64,000 nt of DNA, from the NCBI GenBank assembly GCA_949285075.1, contig CASDXF010000009.1:1-64000 (forward strand), in the 5' to 3' direction. The notes beneath the pieces were generated by a model. It ran no database searches, had not been told where the DNA came from, and worked only from the letters and a program-made list of their open reading frames with translations. The translations under genes were made by a program, and so were the position numbers. This document shows positions 23,878 through 32,807 of the stretch, one piece after another (position 1 is the stretch's first letter; each line of letters opens with the position of its first letter). Source of the DNA: an uncultured Bacteroides sp. GTDB taxonomy: Bacteria > Bacteroidota > Bacteroidia > Bacteroidales > Bacteroidaceae.

Positions 23878-24272
23878 TGGAGCTGGAGGGAATCGAACCC
23901 TCGTCCAAACGAGGAAATCATAAGCTTTCTACATGCTTATCTTTGCCTAAGTTTTCGTGCCAGAACAGAACCAAAGCCATCACATCCTGACCTTATCCTT
24001 TAAAGTTTCATCAGAGGTACAAGGCTACCTCTGACTATCCCCGATTTGACTGCACCACTTGACCGGAATACTTCGGAGCAACAGTTTCCGAGTGATGTCT
24101 CGTCCCAACACCTTGTGTCGGGATTAAGCTAATCTACTGTACTTCGATTAAGCAGCAAGAGCGTAGTTAGTTTCGCCAGATAATCTTTTGATAACTGAGA
24201 TTCAAGTGGAAATTATCGACCCACTGCATGCTTACTTACCATTTCTTCCCGCTGTCAAATCCAGTCAACCCC
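23878..24272 (-). ncRNA. ssrA: Transfer-messenger RNA
   Basis: On the minus strand the RNA starts GGGGTTGACTGG and ends in the T-arm GGTTCGATTCCCTCCAGCTCC plus discriminator A. The 7-bp acceptor stem (GGGGTTG with CAGCTCC) closes with one G-U pair. CCA is not encoded. The tag reading frame at 24177-24148 gives GETNYALAA followed by TAA, the Bacteroidetes type of degradation tag. The RNA rescues stalled ribosomes with SmpB. Its 3' end points towards the AT-rich operon 150 bp away; ssrA 3' ends are common integration sites. Confidence 0.97.
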
Positions 24273-24311
24273 ATGACCCTCTACGGATAAGAAATACCGA
24301 AAGTTGGCCGC

Positions 24312-24319
24312 AAAGGTAA
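24312..24319 (-). promoter_or_regulatory. -7 box of ssrA
   Basis: TACCTTTG on the minus strand (24319-24312), a perfect TAnnTTTG, 40 bp upstream of the tmRNA 5' end. The mature end would come from RNase P processing. No clear -33 TTTG is seen. Confidence 0.6.
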
Positions 24320-24523
24320 GAATTTCTCCAAAATTAGCCTTCGGACATTCATAAATATTAGCCCGCGTAGCCCGAACTGACCCGTTTTTTCACCATTATT
24401 AAGGAAGCGGAAGACGCTGTCCGTAAAAGGATGGCTTTATCCGCCACGTTTCAGGTCCATTTGGAATTTAACGACCCTTGCCTAAGAAAAAGGATAAGAG
24501 AATCACCTTGTTCGATTTTTGTT

Positions 24524-24531
24524 TATCTTTG
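24524..24531 (+). promoter_or_regulatory. -7 box of serS
   Basis: TATCTTTG, a perfect match to TAnnTTTG, 36 bp before the serS ATG. A -33 element at the expected distance is not obvious. Confidence 0.55.
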
Positions 24532-24567
24532 TCCCCCAAAAGAATATTCTAAAAGAAAGACGAAGAT

Positions 24568-25842
24568 ATGCTTACCATTAAACAAATTACAGAGAACAAG
24601 GAAGCGGTAATCCGTGGATTGGAAAAGAAGCACTTCACGAACGCCACGGAGGCGATTGAAGGGGTTATCGCCCTGAATGACAAAAGACGAGGCACACAGA
24701 ACCTATTAGATAAGAACTTGGCGGAAGTTAACTCGCTATCGCGCACCATCGGACAGCTGATGAAAGAGGGCAAGAAGGAGGAAGCGGAAAAGGCGAAGGC
24801 GCGCGTCGCCGAGTTGAAAGAGGCGAACAAGGAACTGGAAGCCGCCATGACACAAGCGGCCACCGATATGCAGAACCTGCTGTACACCATCCCCAACGTG
24901 CCGTACGACGAGGTTCCCGAAGGGGCGACCGCCGAGGACAACGTGGTGGTGAAAATGGGAGGCATGGAGACGGAGCTGCCCAAAGACGCGCTTCCCCACT
25001 GGGAACTGGCCAAGAAGTATGACTTGATAGACTTCGACTTGGGCGTAAAGATTACCGGAGCGGGATTCCCCGTATACAAAGGGAAAGGGGCCAGACTGCA
25101 AAGGGCGCTCATCAACTTCTTCCTTGACGAAGCCAGAGAAGCGGGATACACTGAAATTATGCCGCCTACCGTAGTGAACGCCGCTTCAGGATACGGAACG
25201 GGACAGTTGCCGGACAAGGAGGGACAGATGTACCACTGCGAGATAGACGACTTGTACCTGATTCCCACGGCGGAGGTACCCGTGACCAACATCTACCGCG
25301 ACGTGATACTGGACGAGAAGCAACTGCCCATAAAGAACTGCGCCTACACCCAATGCTTCCGGCGCGAAGCGGGCTCTTACGGTAAGGACGTGCGAGGGCT
25401 GAACCGCCTGCACGAGTTCTCTAAGGTTGAGTTGGTCCGCATCGACAAGCCGGAACACTCCAAGCAGTCGCACCAAGAGATGCTGGACCACGTGGAGAAC
25501 CTGCTAAAAAAGCTAGAACTTCCGTACCGCATACTTCGTCTGTGCGGAGGAGACATGAGCTTTACCGCCGCCATCTGCTATGACTTCGAGGTGTACAGCG
25601 AAGCGCAGAAGCGGTGGCTCGAAGTCAGCTCCGTGTCCAACTTCGACACTTACCAAGCCAACCGCCTGAAGTGCCGCTACCGCACCGGAGAAAAGAAGAC
25701 GGAGCTTTGCCACACGCTGAACGGCTCGGCGTTGGCGTTGCCGCGCATCGTCGCCGCACTGCTTGAAAACAACCAGACGCCGGAAGGCATCAAGATTCCC
25801 AAAGCATTAGTTCCCTATTGCGGTTTCGATATCATCGATTAA
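24568..25842 (+). CDS. serS: Seryl-tRNA synthetase
   Basis: The 424-aa product has the N-terminal coiled-coil arm that binds the long variable arm of tRNA-Ser (residues ~25-100, rich in Lys/Glu/Ala), then class II motif 2 (CFRREAGSYGKDVRGLNRLHEFSKVEL) and motif 3 (LNGSALALPRIVAALLENNQ). It charges tRNA-Ser and tRNA-Sec with serine. Length and start are standard. It has its own -7 box and a terminator just after the stop. In many Bacteroidales serS lies close to rplU-rpmA; if so here, the 21 kb in between would be an expanded region, but this needs comparison with relatives. Confidence 0.96.
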   Translation: MLTIKQITENKEAVIRGLEKKHFTNATEAIEGVIALNDKRRGTQNLLDKNLAEVNSLSRTIGQLMKEGKKEEAEKAKARVAELKEANKELEAAMTQAATDMQNLLYTIPNVPYDEVPEGATAEDNVVVKMGGMETELPKDALPHWELAKKYDLIDFDLGVKITGAGFPVYKGKGARLQRALINFFLDEAREAGYTEIMPPTVVNAASGYGTGQLPDKEGQMYHCEIDDLYLIPTAEVPVTNIYRDVILDEKQLPIKNCAYTQCFRREAGSYGKDVRGLNRLHEFSKVELVRIDKPEHSKQSHQEMLDHVENLLKKLELPYRILRLCGGDMSFTAAICYDFEVYSEAQKRWLEVSSVSNFDTYQANRLKCRYRTGEKKTELCHTLNGSALALPRIVAALLENNQTPEGIKIPKALVPYCGFDIID

Positions 25843-25849
25843 AAATACG

Positions 25850-25884
25850 TAAGGCTATCTACAATGTGGGTAGCCTTATTTTTT
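25850..25884 (+). terminator. Intrinsic terminator of serS
   Basis: AAGGCTA (25851-25857) pairs with TAGCCTT (25871-25877) and is followed by ATTTTTT. Confidence 0.8.
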
Positions 25885-25907
25885 CGGAATAACAAAACAA
25901 TAAAGAC

Positions 25908-28169
25908 ATGTCAGAAGTAGCCCCTTTAATATCCGACCTCGCCATCATACTGATTGTCGCCGGCATAGTGACCTATATATTCAAATGGCTAAAACAGCCG
26001 GTCATACTCGGCTATATCATAGCGGGGGTCTTGGCGGGACCGTCCACCTCTTTCCTGCCTACCATATCCGACCAAGCCAACATCAAGATTTGGGCGGACA
26101 TAGGCGTAATCTTCCTTCTTTTCTCAATGGGACTGGGATTCTCGTTCAAGAAACTGGTGAACGTCGGATTTACGGCCTTCATCGCCTCCATCATCATCAT
26201 ATGCGGCATGGTGTTCTTAGGGTACACGGCGGGAAACATGATGGGGTTCTCGCACATGAACAGCATGTTTCTGGGAGGCATGCTCTCCATGTCATCGACG
26301 GCCATCGTCTTCAAGGCGTTCAATGACATGGGGCTATTGGAGCAGAAATTCACGGGGGTCGTACTGGGCATTCTGGTCGTGGAGGACCTGATGGCCGTCA
26401 TCATGATGGTAGTCCTCTCCACACTGGCCGCAAGCAACCACTTCGAAGGCTCGGCTATGCTAGAAAGTATCTTAAAACTGGCGGCGTTCCTTATTTTCTG
26501 GTTCGCGCTCGGTATCTATCTGCTGCCTACCTTCATGAAGAAAGTCCAACACTTCATCAGCGACGAGATGCTGCTGATTATCTCGTTAGGGCTCTGCCTC
26601 GGCATGGTTATGATAGCCACCAAAGCGGGATTCTCGTCGGCCTTAGGAGCGTTTGTCATGGGGTCACTGTTGGCCGAGACGGTAGAGGCCGGAAAGATTG
26701 AATCGGTTGTCCAACCCGTAAAAGACCTGTTCGCCGCCATATTCTTCGTTTCCGTAGGAATGATGATAGACCCCGTGGTCATCTGGGAGTACATCATCCC
26801 CATCCTTATCCTCACGATACTTGTCCTTATCGGGCAGTCTTGCTTCGGCACGATTGGAGTCTTCCTCTCCGGACAGCCGCTGAAGGTAGCCGTACAGTCC
26901 GGCTTCTCTCTGACGCAAGTGGGAGAGTTCGCCTTCATCATCGCCTCGCTGGGAGTAAGCCTGAAGGTGACCGACGACTACCTGTATCCCATCATCGTCG
27001 CGGTTTCCGTAATAACCACTTTCCTTACTCCCTACATGATACGCCTTTCCGAGCCGACTTATGGCTTTATCGAAAGGCATATTCCCGACTCGCTGAAAAG
27101 CTACCTCATGCGCTACACCTCCGGAACCGTAACCATCCGCAACGAGGGGACGTGGTACAAGCTGCTAAAGTCTATGCTGATTTCCGTCGGCATATATACG
27201 ATAATCTGCATATTCTTCATCGCCATGTTCTTTACTTACGTGCACCCGATAGTGCAAGAGAAGCTGCCGGGCATCAGCGGAAGCCTGCTGAGTTTCCTGA
27301 TTGTCTTCGCCGTCACCTCTCCGCTGATGTGGCTCATCATCATGAAGAAGAACAACTCGCCAGAGTTTCATAGGCTGTGGGAAGACAGCAAGTTCAACCG
27401 GGCTCCACTGATTTCACTGGTACTTGTCAAAGTCATTATCTGCACAATGATGATGATGGGCATCGTCGTGCGCATATTCAACATCGCTTTAGGGGCGGGA
27501 CTGGTGGTCGCCGTGCTCATCATCGGAAGCATTTACTTCTCCAAGTGGATTAAGAAACGCTCCCTCATGATAGAGAACCGCTTCCTATCGAACTACGAAG
27601 GCGAACAGCCTCAGCAAAAGGAGGCGAAGGGAAAAGCAGCGCACGCTACCGTACCCTTAGACAACAATACCCCATTCAAGGAACTTCACTTGGCCGACTT
27701 CACCATCGCTCCGGAATCGCTCTACGTAGGACGCACGTTGGCTGAAACGGAACTTCGGAAGCGCTTTCAGGTGAACGTCATCGCGATTGCGCGGGGCGAC
27801 ATCCACATCGAGGCGCCAAGCGGAAAGGAGTTTCTATACCCCTACGACCGCATCACCGTGGCCGGGACGGACGAACAGCTGAAGGACCTCCGCGCCTCGC
27901 TTGAGGAAAAGGTCGCGATAACGTCAAAAGACACCGCGGCGCGAAACATGAAAATCAAGGCGCTAAGCATAGAGCACGACTCCGGGCTCATCGGAAAGTC
28001 CATCCTGCAAGCCAACATTTCCGACTGTATCATTCTTGGGTTAGAAAGCGGAAGCGATAGCACCATGAATCCCAAGCCGGAAACAATCCTGAAAGAGAAT
28101 GACGTGGTATGGCTCATCGGCAAGCCGGAGGCCATAAAGAAACTGGAAGCGGAGCAAAGGGCGAACTAA
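25908..28169 (+). CDS. Kef-type cation/proton antiporter (CPA2) with two C-terminal TrkA_C domains
   Basis: The 753-aa product has an Na+/H+-exchanger-type membrane domain of ~12 segments (~1-390: GYIIAGVLAGPSTSFLP, MSSTAIVFKAFNDMGLL, ILVVEDLMAVIMM, SSALGAFVMGSLLAET), then four more hydrophobic segments (~410-545) not found in KefB/C. Two TrkA_C-like cytoplasmic domains follow: ~575-665 (ESLYVGRTLAETELRKRF) and ~668-753 (HDSGLIGKSILQANISD). These usually bind nucleotides or metabolites and gate transport. Whether K+ or Na+ is moved is unknown. The gene is monocistronic, between two terminators. Confidence 0.9.
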   Translation: MSEVAPLISDLAIILIVAGIVTYIFKWLKQPVILGYIIAGVLAGPSTSFLPTISDQANIKIWADIGVIFLLFSMGLGFSFKKLVNVGFTAFIASIIIICGMVFLGYTAGNMMGFSHMNSMFLGGMLSMSSTAIVFKAFNDMGLLEQKFTGVVLGILVVEDLMAVIMMVVLSTLAASNHFEGSAMLESILKLAAFLIFWFALGIYLLPTFMKKVQHFISDEMLLIISLGLCLGMVMIATKAGFSSALGAFVMGSLLAETVEAGKIESVVQPVKDLFAAIFFVSVGMMIDPVVIWEYIIPILILTILVLIGQSCFGTIGVFLSGQPLKVAVQSGFSLTQVGEFAFIIASLGVSLKVTDDYLYPIIVAVSVITTFLTPYMIRLSEPTYGFIERHIPDSLKSYLMRYTSGTVTIRNEGTWYKLLKSMLISVGIYTIICIFFIAMFFTYVHPIVQEKLPGISGSLLSFLIVFAVTSPLMWLIIMKKNNSPEFHRLWEDSKFNRAPLISLVLVKVIICTMMMMGIVVRIFNIALGAGLVVAVLIIGSIYFSKWIKKRSLMIENRFLSNYEGEQPQQKEAKGKAAHATVPLDNNTPFKELHLADFTIAPESLYVGRTLAETELRKRFQVNVIAIARGDIHIEAPSGKEFLYPYDRITVAGTDEQLKDLRASLEEKVAITSKDTAARNMKIKALSIEHDSGLIGKSILQANISDCIILGLESGSDSTMNPKPETILKENDVVWLIGKPEAIKKLEAEQRAN

Positions 28170-28177
28170 CGCCTTCA

Positions 28178-28220
28178 CTTGAATCCTCGGGAAGGCTCCC
28201 TCCCGAGGATTCAAGTATTT
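28178..28220 (+). terminator. Intrinsic terminator of the Kef-type antiporter gene
   Basis: CTTGAATCCTCGGGA (28178-28192) pairs perfectly with TCCCGAGGATTCAAG (28201-28215), loop 8 nt, followed by TATTT. It lies just after the stop at 28169. Confidence 0.85.
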
Positions 28221-28308
28221 CGGCCCATTAAACCTGCGTATGTCGAATAAACGCCTGATAACCAATCCCCTTTAATACATCAGCCCCGCTTCTCAGAGAA
28301 AAGGGCAT

Positions 28309-28461
28309 CACTTGGTAGCTATCTTGACGTTCACTTGATAGCTACCTTGACGTTCACTTGATAGCTACCTTGACATCCACTTGGTAGCTACCTTGACATT
28401 CACTTGGTAGCTACCTTGACATCCACTTGGTAGCTACCTTGACATCCACTTGGTAGCTACA
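28309..28461. repeat. Tandem array, 23-bp period, GGTAGCTACC palindrome (6.6 units)
   Basis: Units start with CACTTG at 28309, 28332, 28355, 28378, 28401, 28424 and 28447, exactly 23 bp apart. Each contains (G/A)GTAGCTACC or GATAGCTACC, a 10-bp palindrome, and a CTTGAC(A/G)T(T/C)C spacer. Variation between units is small. There is no gene in the region, and the unit is too short for CRISPR. Confidence 0.95.
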
Positions 28462-28586
28462 AAGTAAACCCCTTCTTTGGGAAAGCGGCGATTCAGTATA
28501 GTATATTGCCATATCCATGCCTAAGGAGACGCGGACCCGCCCTTAAATCCGTCCGCTTTTTCCCTATATCGCGACTCGCCAGTCGC

Positions 28587-28637
28587 TGTACAACAATCGC
28601 CCGATTCATGTACAGCAACCGGACGATTCCTGTACAT
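28587..28637. repeat. Phased array, 22-bp period, TGTACA motif (3 units)
   Basis: GTAC cores at 28588, 28610 and 28632, each 22 bp apart, with CAACAATCG / CAGCAACCGG-like spacers. Same motif and period as at 12854, 46664 and 58639. It lies 300 bp before the fructose-transporter gene. Confidence 0.8.
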
Positions 28638-28705
28638 GAAAAAAAATGCTTCATTCACTGTCACTGAGGTTACATGCAACATCCGTATCCGTAAATGAAA
28701 CATTT

Positions 28706-28740
28706 TTTGCATCTTCCCTCAAGCCAAGCCCTTACATTTG
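28706..28740 (+). promoter_or_regulatory. Candidate promoter of the fructose utilisation operon
   Basis: TACATTTG at 28733-28740 is a perfect TAnnTTTG. TTTG at 28706-28709 is 23 bp upstream, slightly wide. This leaves a ~190-nt leader before the transporter ATG, and is where the AraC output domain of the downstream hybrid regulator would be expected to act. Confidence 0.45.
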
Positions 28741-28939
28741 CTACAAAAACGAGACAAGCTATTATGGATAATATAAAAAGACGCACGCGCAACAAACACC
28801 CGGCTAAAGCCTAAGGATAGGCAAATATTTTCCCGCAGATTTGATAAATCGGGAAAAAGGAAGTAGCTTTGAAGCGCGACAGCGCAAGCCACATACAATA
28901 AGACATTGAAGATTATAAACAAACTAATAAAAACGAATT

Positions 28940-30094
28940 ATGGCAACTAAATACGCGAAACTAATACCTGTCATGCTTTGCTTTTTCGCGATGGGATTTG
29001 TCGACCTAGTAGGCATCGCTTCCAATTACGTAAAAGCGGACTTGGGACTTACCGACTCAGAAGCGAACATCTTCCCCTCGTTAGTATTCTTCTGGTTCCT
29101 GATATTCTCCGTCCCGACAGGCATACTGATGAACCGCATCGGGCGGAAGAACACCGTACTGCTCAGTTTAATCATTACTTTCCTGTCGCTCCTTATTCCC
29201 GTTTTCGGAGACGGCTACGTGACCATGCTTTGTTCCTTCTCTCTGCTCGGGATAGGAAACGCGCTGATGCAAACGTCGTTGAACCCCTTGTTGAGCAGCA
29301 TCGTCAACGGAGACAGGCTAGCCAGCTCGCTGACCTTCGGGCAGTTCGTCAAGGCGATAGCCTCTTTCCTCGCCCCTTACATCGCCATGTGGGGAGCGAC
29401 GCAAGCCATACCTTCTTTCGGGCTCGGATGGCGTGTGCTGTTCCCTGTATATATGACCATCGCCATTTTCGCCATCGCGTGGCTCGCCCCGACTCCTATC
29501 GAAGAAGAGAAGAGCGACAATGGCTCTTCCGGATTCGCCGACTGCTTCCGGCTATTGGGTAACCCCTTCATCCTGCTGTGCTTCATCGGCATCATGTGCC
29601 ACGTGGGCATCGACGTGGGCAGCAACACCACCGCTCCCAAACTGCTCATGGAGCGTGTAGGGATGACGCTAGACGAAGCGAGCTTCGCCACCAGTCTGTA
29701 TTTCATCTTCCGCACCGTGGGCTGCCTGTCCGGAGCCGTCATCCTGCAAAAGGTACGGGCGCGTTCGTTCTGGATAGTCAGCACGGGGTGCATGCTCGTC
29801 GCGATGCTCGGCCTGCTGATAGCCGACGCGCGATACATCATCTACGCCTGCATCGGGCTCATCGGCTTCGGCAACAGCAACGTGTTCTCCATCATCTTCT
29901 CGCAGGCTTTACTGGCCATACCGGAGAAGAAGAACGAGATATCCGGCCTGATGATTATGGGCCTTTTCGGAGGAACCGTATTCCCGCTGCTCATGGGATT
30001 CGCCAGCGACGTCGTAGGACAGAGCGGAGCCGTGGCCATCATGACAGCAGGCGTCGCCTACCTTATCTATTATACCCTTAAAATCAAGCGCTAA
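28940..30094 (+). CDS. MFS sugar transporter, probably fructose permease
   Basis: The 384-aa product is a 12-TM major facilitator of the FucP/GluP type: PVMLCFFAMGFVDLVGIASNYVK at TM1, then the loop motif GILMNRIGRKNTVL between TM2 and TM3, and NALMQTSLNPLLSSIV. It would import a monosaccharide with protons across the inner membrane. It is the first gene of a run with fructokinase, a GH32 fructan hydrolase and a hybrid regulator, the arrangement of the fructose transporter in the Bacteroides levan/fructan locus (BT1758 in B. thetaiotaomicron, from memory). Fructose as substrate is inferred from this context. Confidence 0.85.
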   Translation: MATKYAKLIPVMLCFFAMGFVDLVGIASNYVKADLGLTDSEANIFPSLVFFWFLIFSVPTGILMNRIGRKNTVLLSLIITFLSLLIPVFGDGYVTMLCSFSLLGIGNALMQTSLNPLLSSIVNGDRLASSLTFGQFVKAIASFLAPYIAMWGATQAIPSFGLGWRVLFPVYMTIAIFAIAWLAPTPIEEEKSDNGSSGFADCFRLLGNPFILLCFIGIMCHVGIDVGSNTTAPKLLMERVGMTLDEASFATSLYFIFRTVGCLSGAVILQKVRARSFWIVSTGCMLVAMLGLLIADARYIIYACIGLIGFGNSNVFSIIFSQALLAIPEKKNEISGLMIMGLFGGTVFPLLMGFASDVVGQSGAVAIMTAGVAYLIYYTLKIKR

Positions 30095-30118
30095 CTCACA
30101 AAAGAAATACATGTCATT

Positions 30119-31015
30119 ATGAATAACAAGTTTGTAGTAGGAATGGGCGAGGCACTGTGGGACGTGCTGCCCGAAGGGAAAAAGATAGGCGGAGCGCCGG
30201 CTAACTTCGCCTACCACGTTTCGCAGTTCGGACTGAACAGCTGCGTAGTGAGCGCGGTGGGCGACGACGCGTTAGGCGCGGAGATACTCGACAACTTCCG
30301 CCAGAAGGAGCTGAACACGCGGATTGCCCGTGTGCCCTACCCTACCGGAACGGTGCAGGTAGAGCTCGACGAGGCGGGAGTTCCGCGCTACGACATCAAG
30401 GAAGGTGTGGCTTGGGACAACATCCCGTTCACGACCGAACTGGAGGAGTTGGCCAAACAGACCCGTGCGGTATGCTTCGGTTCGCTCGCCCAACGCTGCG
30501 CGGTCTCCCGGGAGACGATAAACCGCTTCCTTGACACCATGCCCGACGGCGAGGGGCAATACAAGATTTTCGACATCAACCTGCGGCAAGGTTTCTATAC
30601 GGAAGAGATTATCCGTGACTCCCTGCGCAAGTGCAACATACTGAAGATTAACGACGAGGAGCTAATCACGGTGAGCCGCATGTTCGGCTATCCCGACATC
30701 GACCCGCAAGACAAGTGTTGGATTCTTCTGGCCAAATACGGTCTGAAGATGCTGATTCTCACCTGTGGAGTCGACGGAAGTTACATCTTCACCCCGGGCT
30801 GCGTCTCTTTCGTGGAGACCCCGAAGGTAGAGGTAGAAGACACGGTGGGAGCCGGCGACTCCTTTACCGCCTCTCTCGTCTCCGCCCTGCTCAGCGGACT
30901 GCCTATAGGCGAGGCGCACCGCTTGGCGGTAGAGACCTCCGCCTACGTCTGCACGCAGAACGGAGCGATGCCGCGACTGCCCCAAGCCTTGACCGGACGA
31001 GTAACCAATCGATAA
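30119..31015 (+). CDS. PfkB-family carbohydrate kinase, probably fructokinase
   Basis: The 298-aa product has the ribokinase/PfkB pattern: early GEALWDVLPEGKKIGGAPANFAYH (substrate-binding GG) and the C-terminal signature VEDTVGAGDSFTASLVSALL with the catalytic Asp and anion hole GAGD. Length is typical. It phosphorylates a ketose, most likely fructose to fructose-6-phosphate, after import by the transporter 24 bp upstream. GH32 follows 45 bp later, supporting a fructan catabolic operon. Confidence 0.88.
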   Translation: MNNKFVVGMGEALWDVLPEGKKIGGAPANFAYHVSQFGLNSCVVSAVGDDALGAEILDNFRQKELNTRIARVPYPTGTVQVELDEAGVPRYDIKEGVAWDNIPFTTELEELAKQTRAVCFGSLAQRCAVSRETINRFLDTMPDGEGQYKIFDINLRQGFYTEEIIRDSLRKCNILKINDEELITVSRMFGYPDIDPQDKCWILLAKYGLKMLILTCGVDGSYIFTPGCVSFVETPKVEVEDTVGAGDSFTASLVSALLSGLPIGEAHRLAVETSAYVCTQNGAMPRLPQALTGRVTNR

Positions 31016-31060
31016 CGAAATACCACCATTCGACAAACCAAAAACAAATCGCATTATATT

Positions 31061-32713
31061 ATGAACAATAGAATTTCTAAAGCCACGGGCATCCTTTTCC
31101 TGTCCTGCTTTCTGTGCGTTCTCGGAGCGAAGGCGGGCGAAGTGACGCTCAAAATCACCAAGCAATATCTTAACTTCCCGGTCTCTCACAAGGTAGACCG
31201 CTCGCGCATGACGTTCAGCGTCGCCGGAGAGCCTGACCTCTCGGTTGTAATACGCCTCGCCCCGGCCGAAGCCGACTACTGGGTGTTCAAGGACGTATCG
31301 GCGTGGAAAGGAAAGACCGTGAAGATTAACTACGAGGGCAACGAGGCCGGACTCGCGAAAATCTATCAGGCTGACCAACCAGCGGAGCAGGAAACCATGT
31401 ACAAGGAGAAGAACCGTCCGCAGTTCCACTTCACCACGCGCCGCGGATGGATTAACGACCCCAACGGATTGGTCTATTACAACGGAGAGTATCACCTCTT
31501 CTATCAGCACAACCCTTACGAAAACGAGTGGGAGAATATGCACTGGGGGCACGCCGTGAGCCGGGACCTCATCCACTGGACAGAGTTGCCCGACGCGCTC
31601 TATCCCGACCATCTGGGAACCATGTTCTCCGGGTCGGCAGTGATAGACTACGACAACACCTCCGGCTTCGGCAAGAAGAACAATCCGGCTATGGTAGCCG
31701 CCTATACCGCCGCAAGCGCAGAGAAGCAGGTGCAGTGCATCGCTTACAGCCTCGACAACGGACGCACGTTCACGAAATACGAGAAGAACCCCGTCATCGA
31801 CTCGAAAGCGAAATGGAACTCGCAGGACACCCGCGACCCGAAGGTATTCTGGTACGCACCCGGAAAGCACTGGGTACTGGTGCTCAACGAGCGTGACGGA
31901 CACTCCATCTACAACTCGGACAACCTGAAGGACTGGACGTACCAAAGTCACGTAACGGGATTCTGGGAATGCCCCGAACTGTTCGAACTGCCGGTAGACG
32001 GCGACAAGAACAACACGAAGTGGGTGATGTACGGAGCCACGGGCACGTACATGATAGGTTCCTTCGACGGAAAGGTGTTCACCCCCGAGTCAGGGAAGCA
32101 CTGCTACACCACCGGGTGCATCTACGCCGGACAGACCATCAACAACATTCCCGCGTCGGACGGACGGCGCATACAGATTGGTTGGGGAAGGGTGACGCAC
32201 CCCGACATGCCCTTCAGGGGAATGATGATGCTGCCCACGGAGCTGACGCTGCGCACCACGAAGGACGGCGTTCGCCTGTACAGCAATCCGGTGAAGGAGA
32301 CCGAGGCGCTGTTCACTCCGCTAAAGTCGTGGAAGTCGCTCTCCTCCGACGAGGCGAACCGACTGATGAAGGAATACTACGACGCCGACTGCCTCCGCAT
32401 AAAGACTACCATCAAGCTGTCGCACGCCACGGACGCGGGCTTCAACCTCTTCGGACAACGGATGATAGGCTACGACATGAACTCCAACACGCTGAACGGA
32501 GTGTTCTACTCGCCGCAAGACCCGACGAGCATGGAGCTTACCGCCGACATCTACATTGACCGCACCACCATCGAGGTGTTCATCGACGGAGGCGTCTACT
32601 CTTACTCGATGGAGCGCCGGCCCGACCCGAACAACAAAGAGGGCTTCCACTTCTGGGGAAACCGCATCGAGGTGAAGAACCTTGAGGTGTTCTCCGTAAA
32701 ATCCATCTGGTAA
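31061..32713 (+). CDS. Glycoside hydrolase family 32 fructan hydrolase (invertase/levanase type)
   Basis: The 550-aa product has a signal peptide (ILFLSCFLCVLGAKA) and an N-terminal beta domain (~27-115) common to Bacteroides GH32. The five-blade propeller has WINDPNGLVYYNG (nucleophile Asp133), DTRDPKVFW (transition-state Asp) and FWECPELFELP (acid/base Glu), so the GH32 triad is complete. A C-terminal beta-sandwich ends near FFVSVKSIW. It releases fructose from fructan or sucrose in the periplasm to feed the transporter and kinase upstream. Endo versus exo action and inulin versus levan preference cannot be told. Confidence 0.93.
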   Translation: MNNRISKATGILFLSCFLCVLGAKAGEVTLKITKQYLNFPVSHKVDRSRMTFSVAGEPDLSVVIRLAPAEADYWVFKDVSAWKGKTVKINYEGNEAGLAKIYQADQPAEQETMYKEKNRPQFHFTTRRGWINDPNGLVYYNGEYHLFYQHNPYENEWENMHWGHAVSRDLIHWTELPDALYPDHLGTMFSGSAVIDYDNTSGFGKKNNPAMVAAYTAASAEKQVQCIAYSLDNGRTFTKYEKNPVIDSKAKWNSQDTRDPKVFWYAPGKHWVLVLNERDGHSIYNSDNLKDWTYQSHVTGFWECPELFELPVDGDKNNTKWVMYGATGTYMIGSFDGKVFTPESGKHCYTTGCIYAGQTINNIPASDGRRIQIGWGRVTHPDMPFRGMMMLPTELTLRTTKDGVRLYSNPVKETEALFTPLKSWKSLSSDEANRLMKEYYDADCLRIKTTIKLSHATDAGFNLFGQRMIGYDMNSNTLNGVFYSPQDPTSMELTADIYIDRTTIEVFIDGGVYSYSMERRPDPNNKEGFHFWGNRIEVKNLEVFSVKSIW

Positions 32714-32807
32714 ACGGATGGCAAGTTCACGAATACAGGTTAGCGTCGGGAGGATTTCCCCCTTCCGGCGCTATACGCTTATTTAACTTCACTAACTGAC
32801 CGCCGAC

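Noticed and set aside
23878-24272. Duplicated attachment site of ssrA around the island
   Set aside because: No second copy of the ssrA 3' end was found between 12.1 and 13.4 kb or at the operon end.
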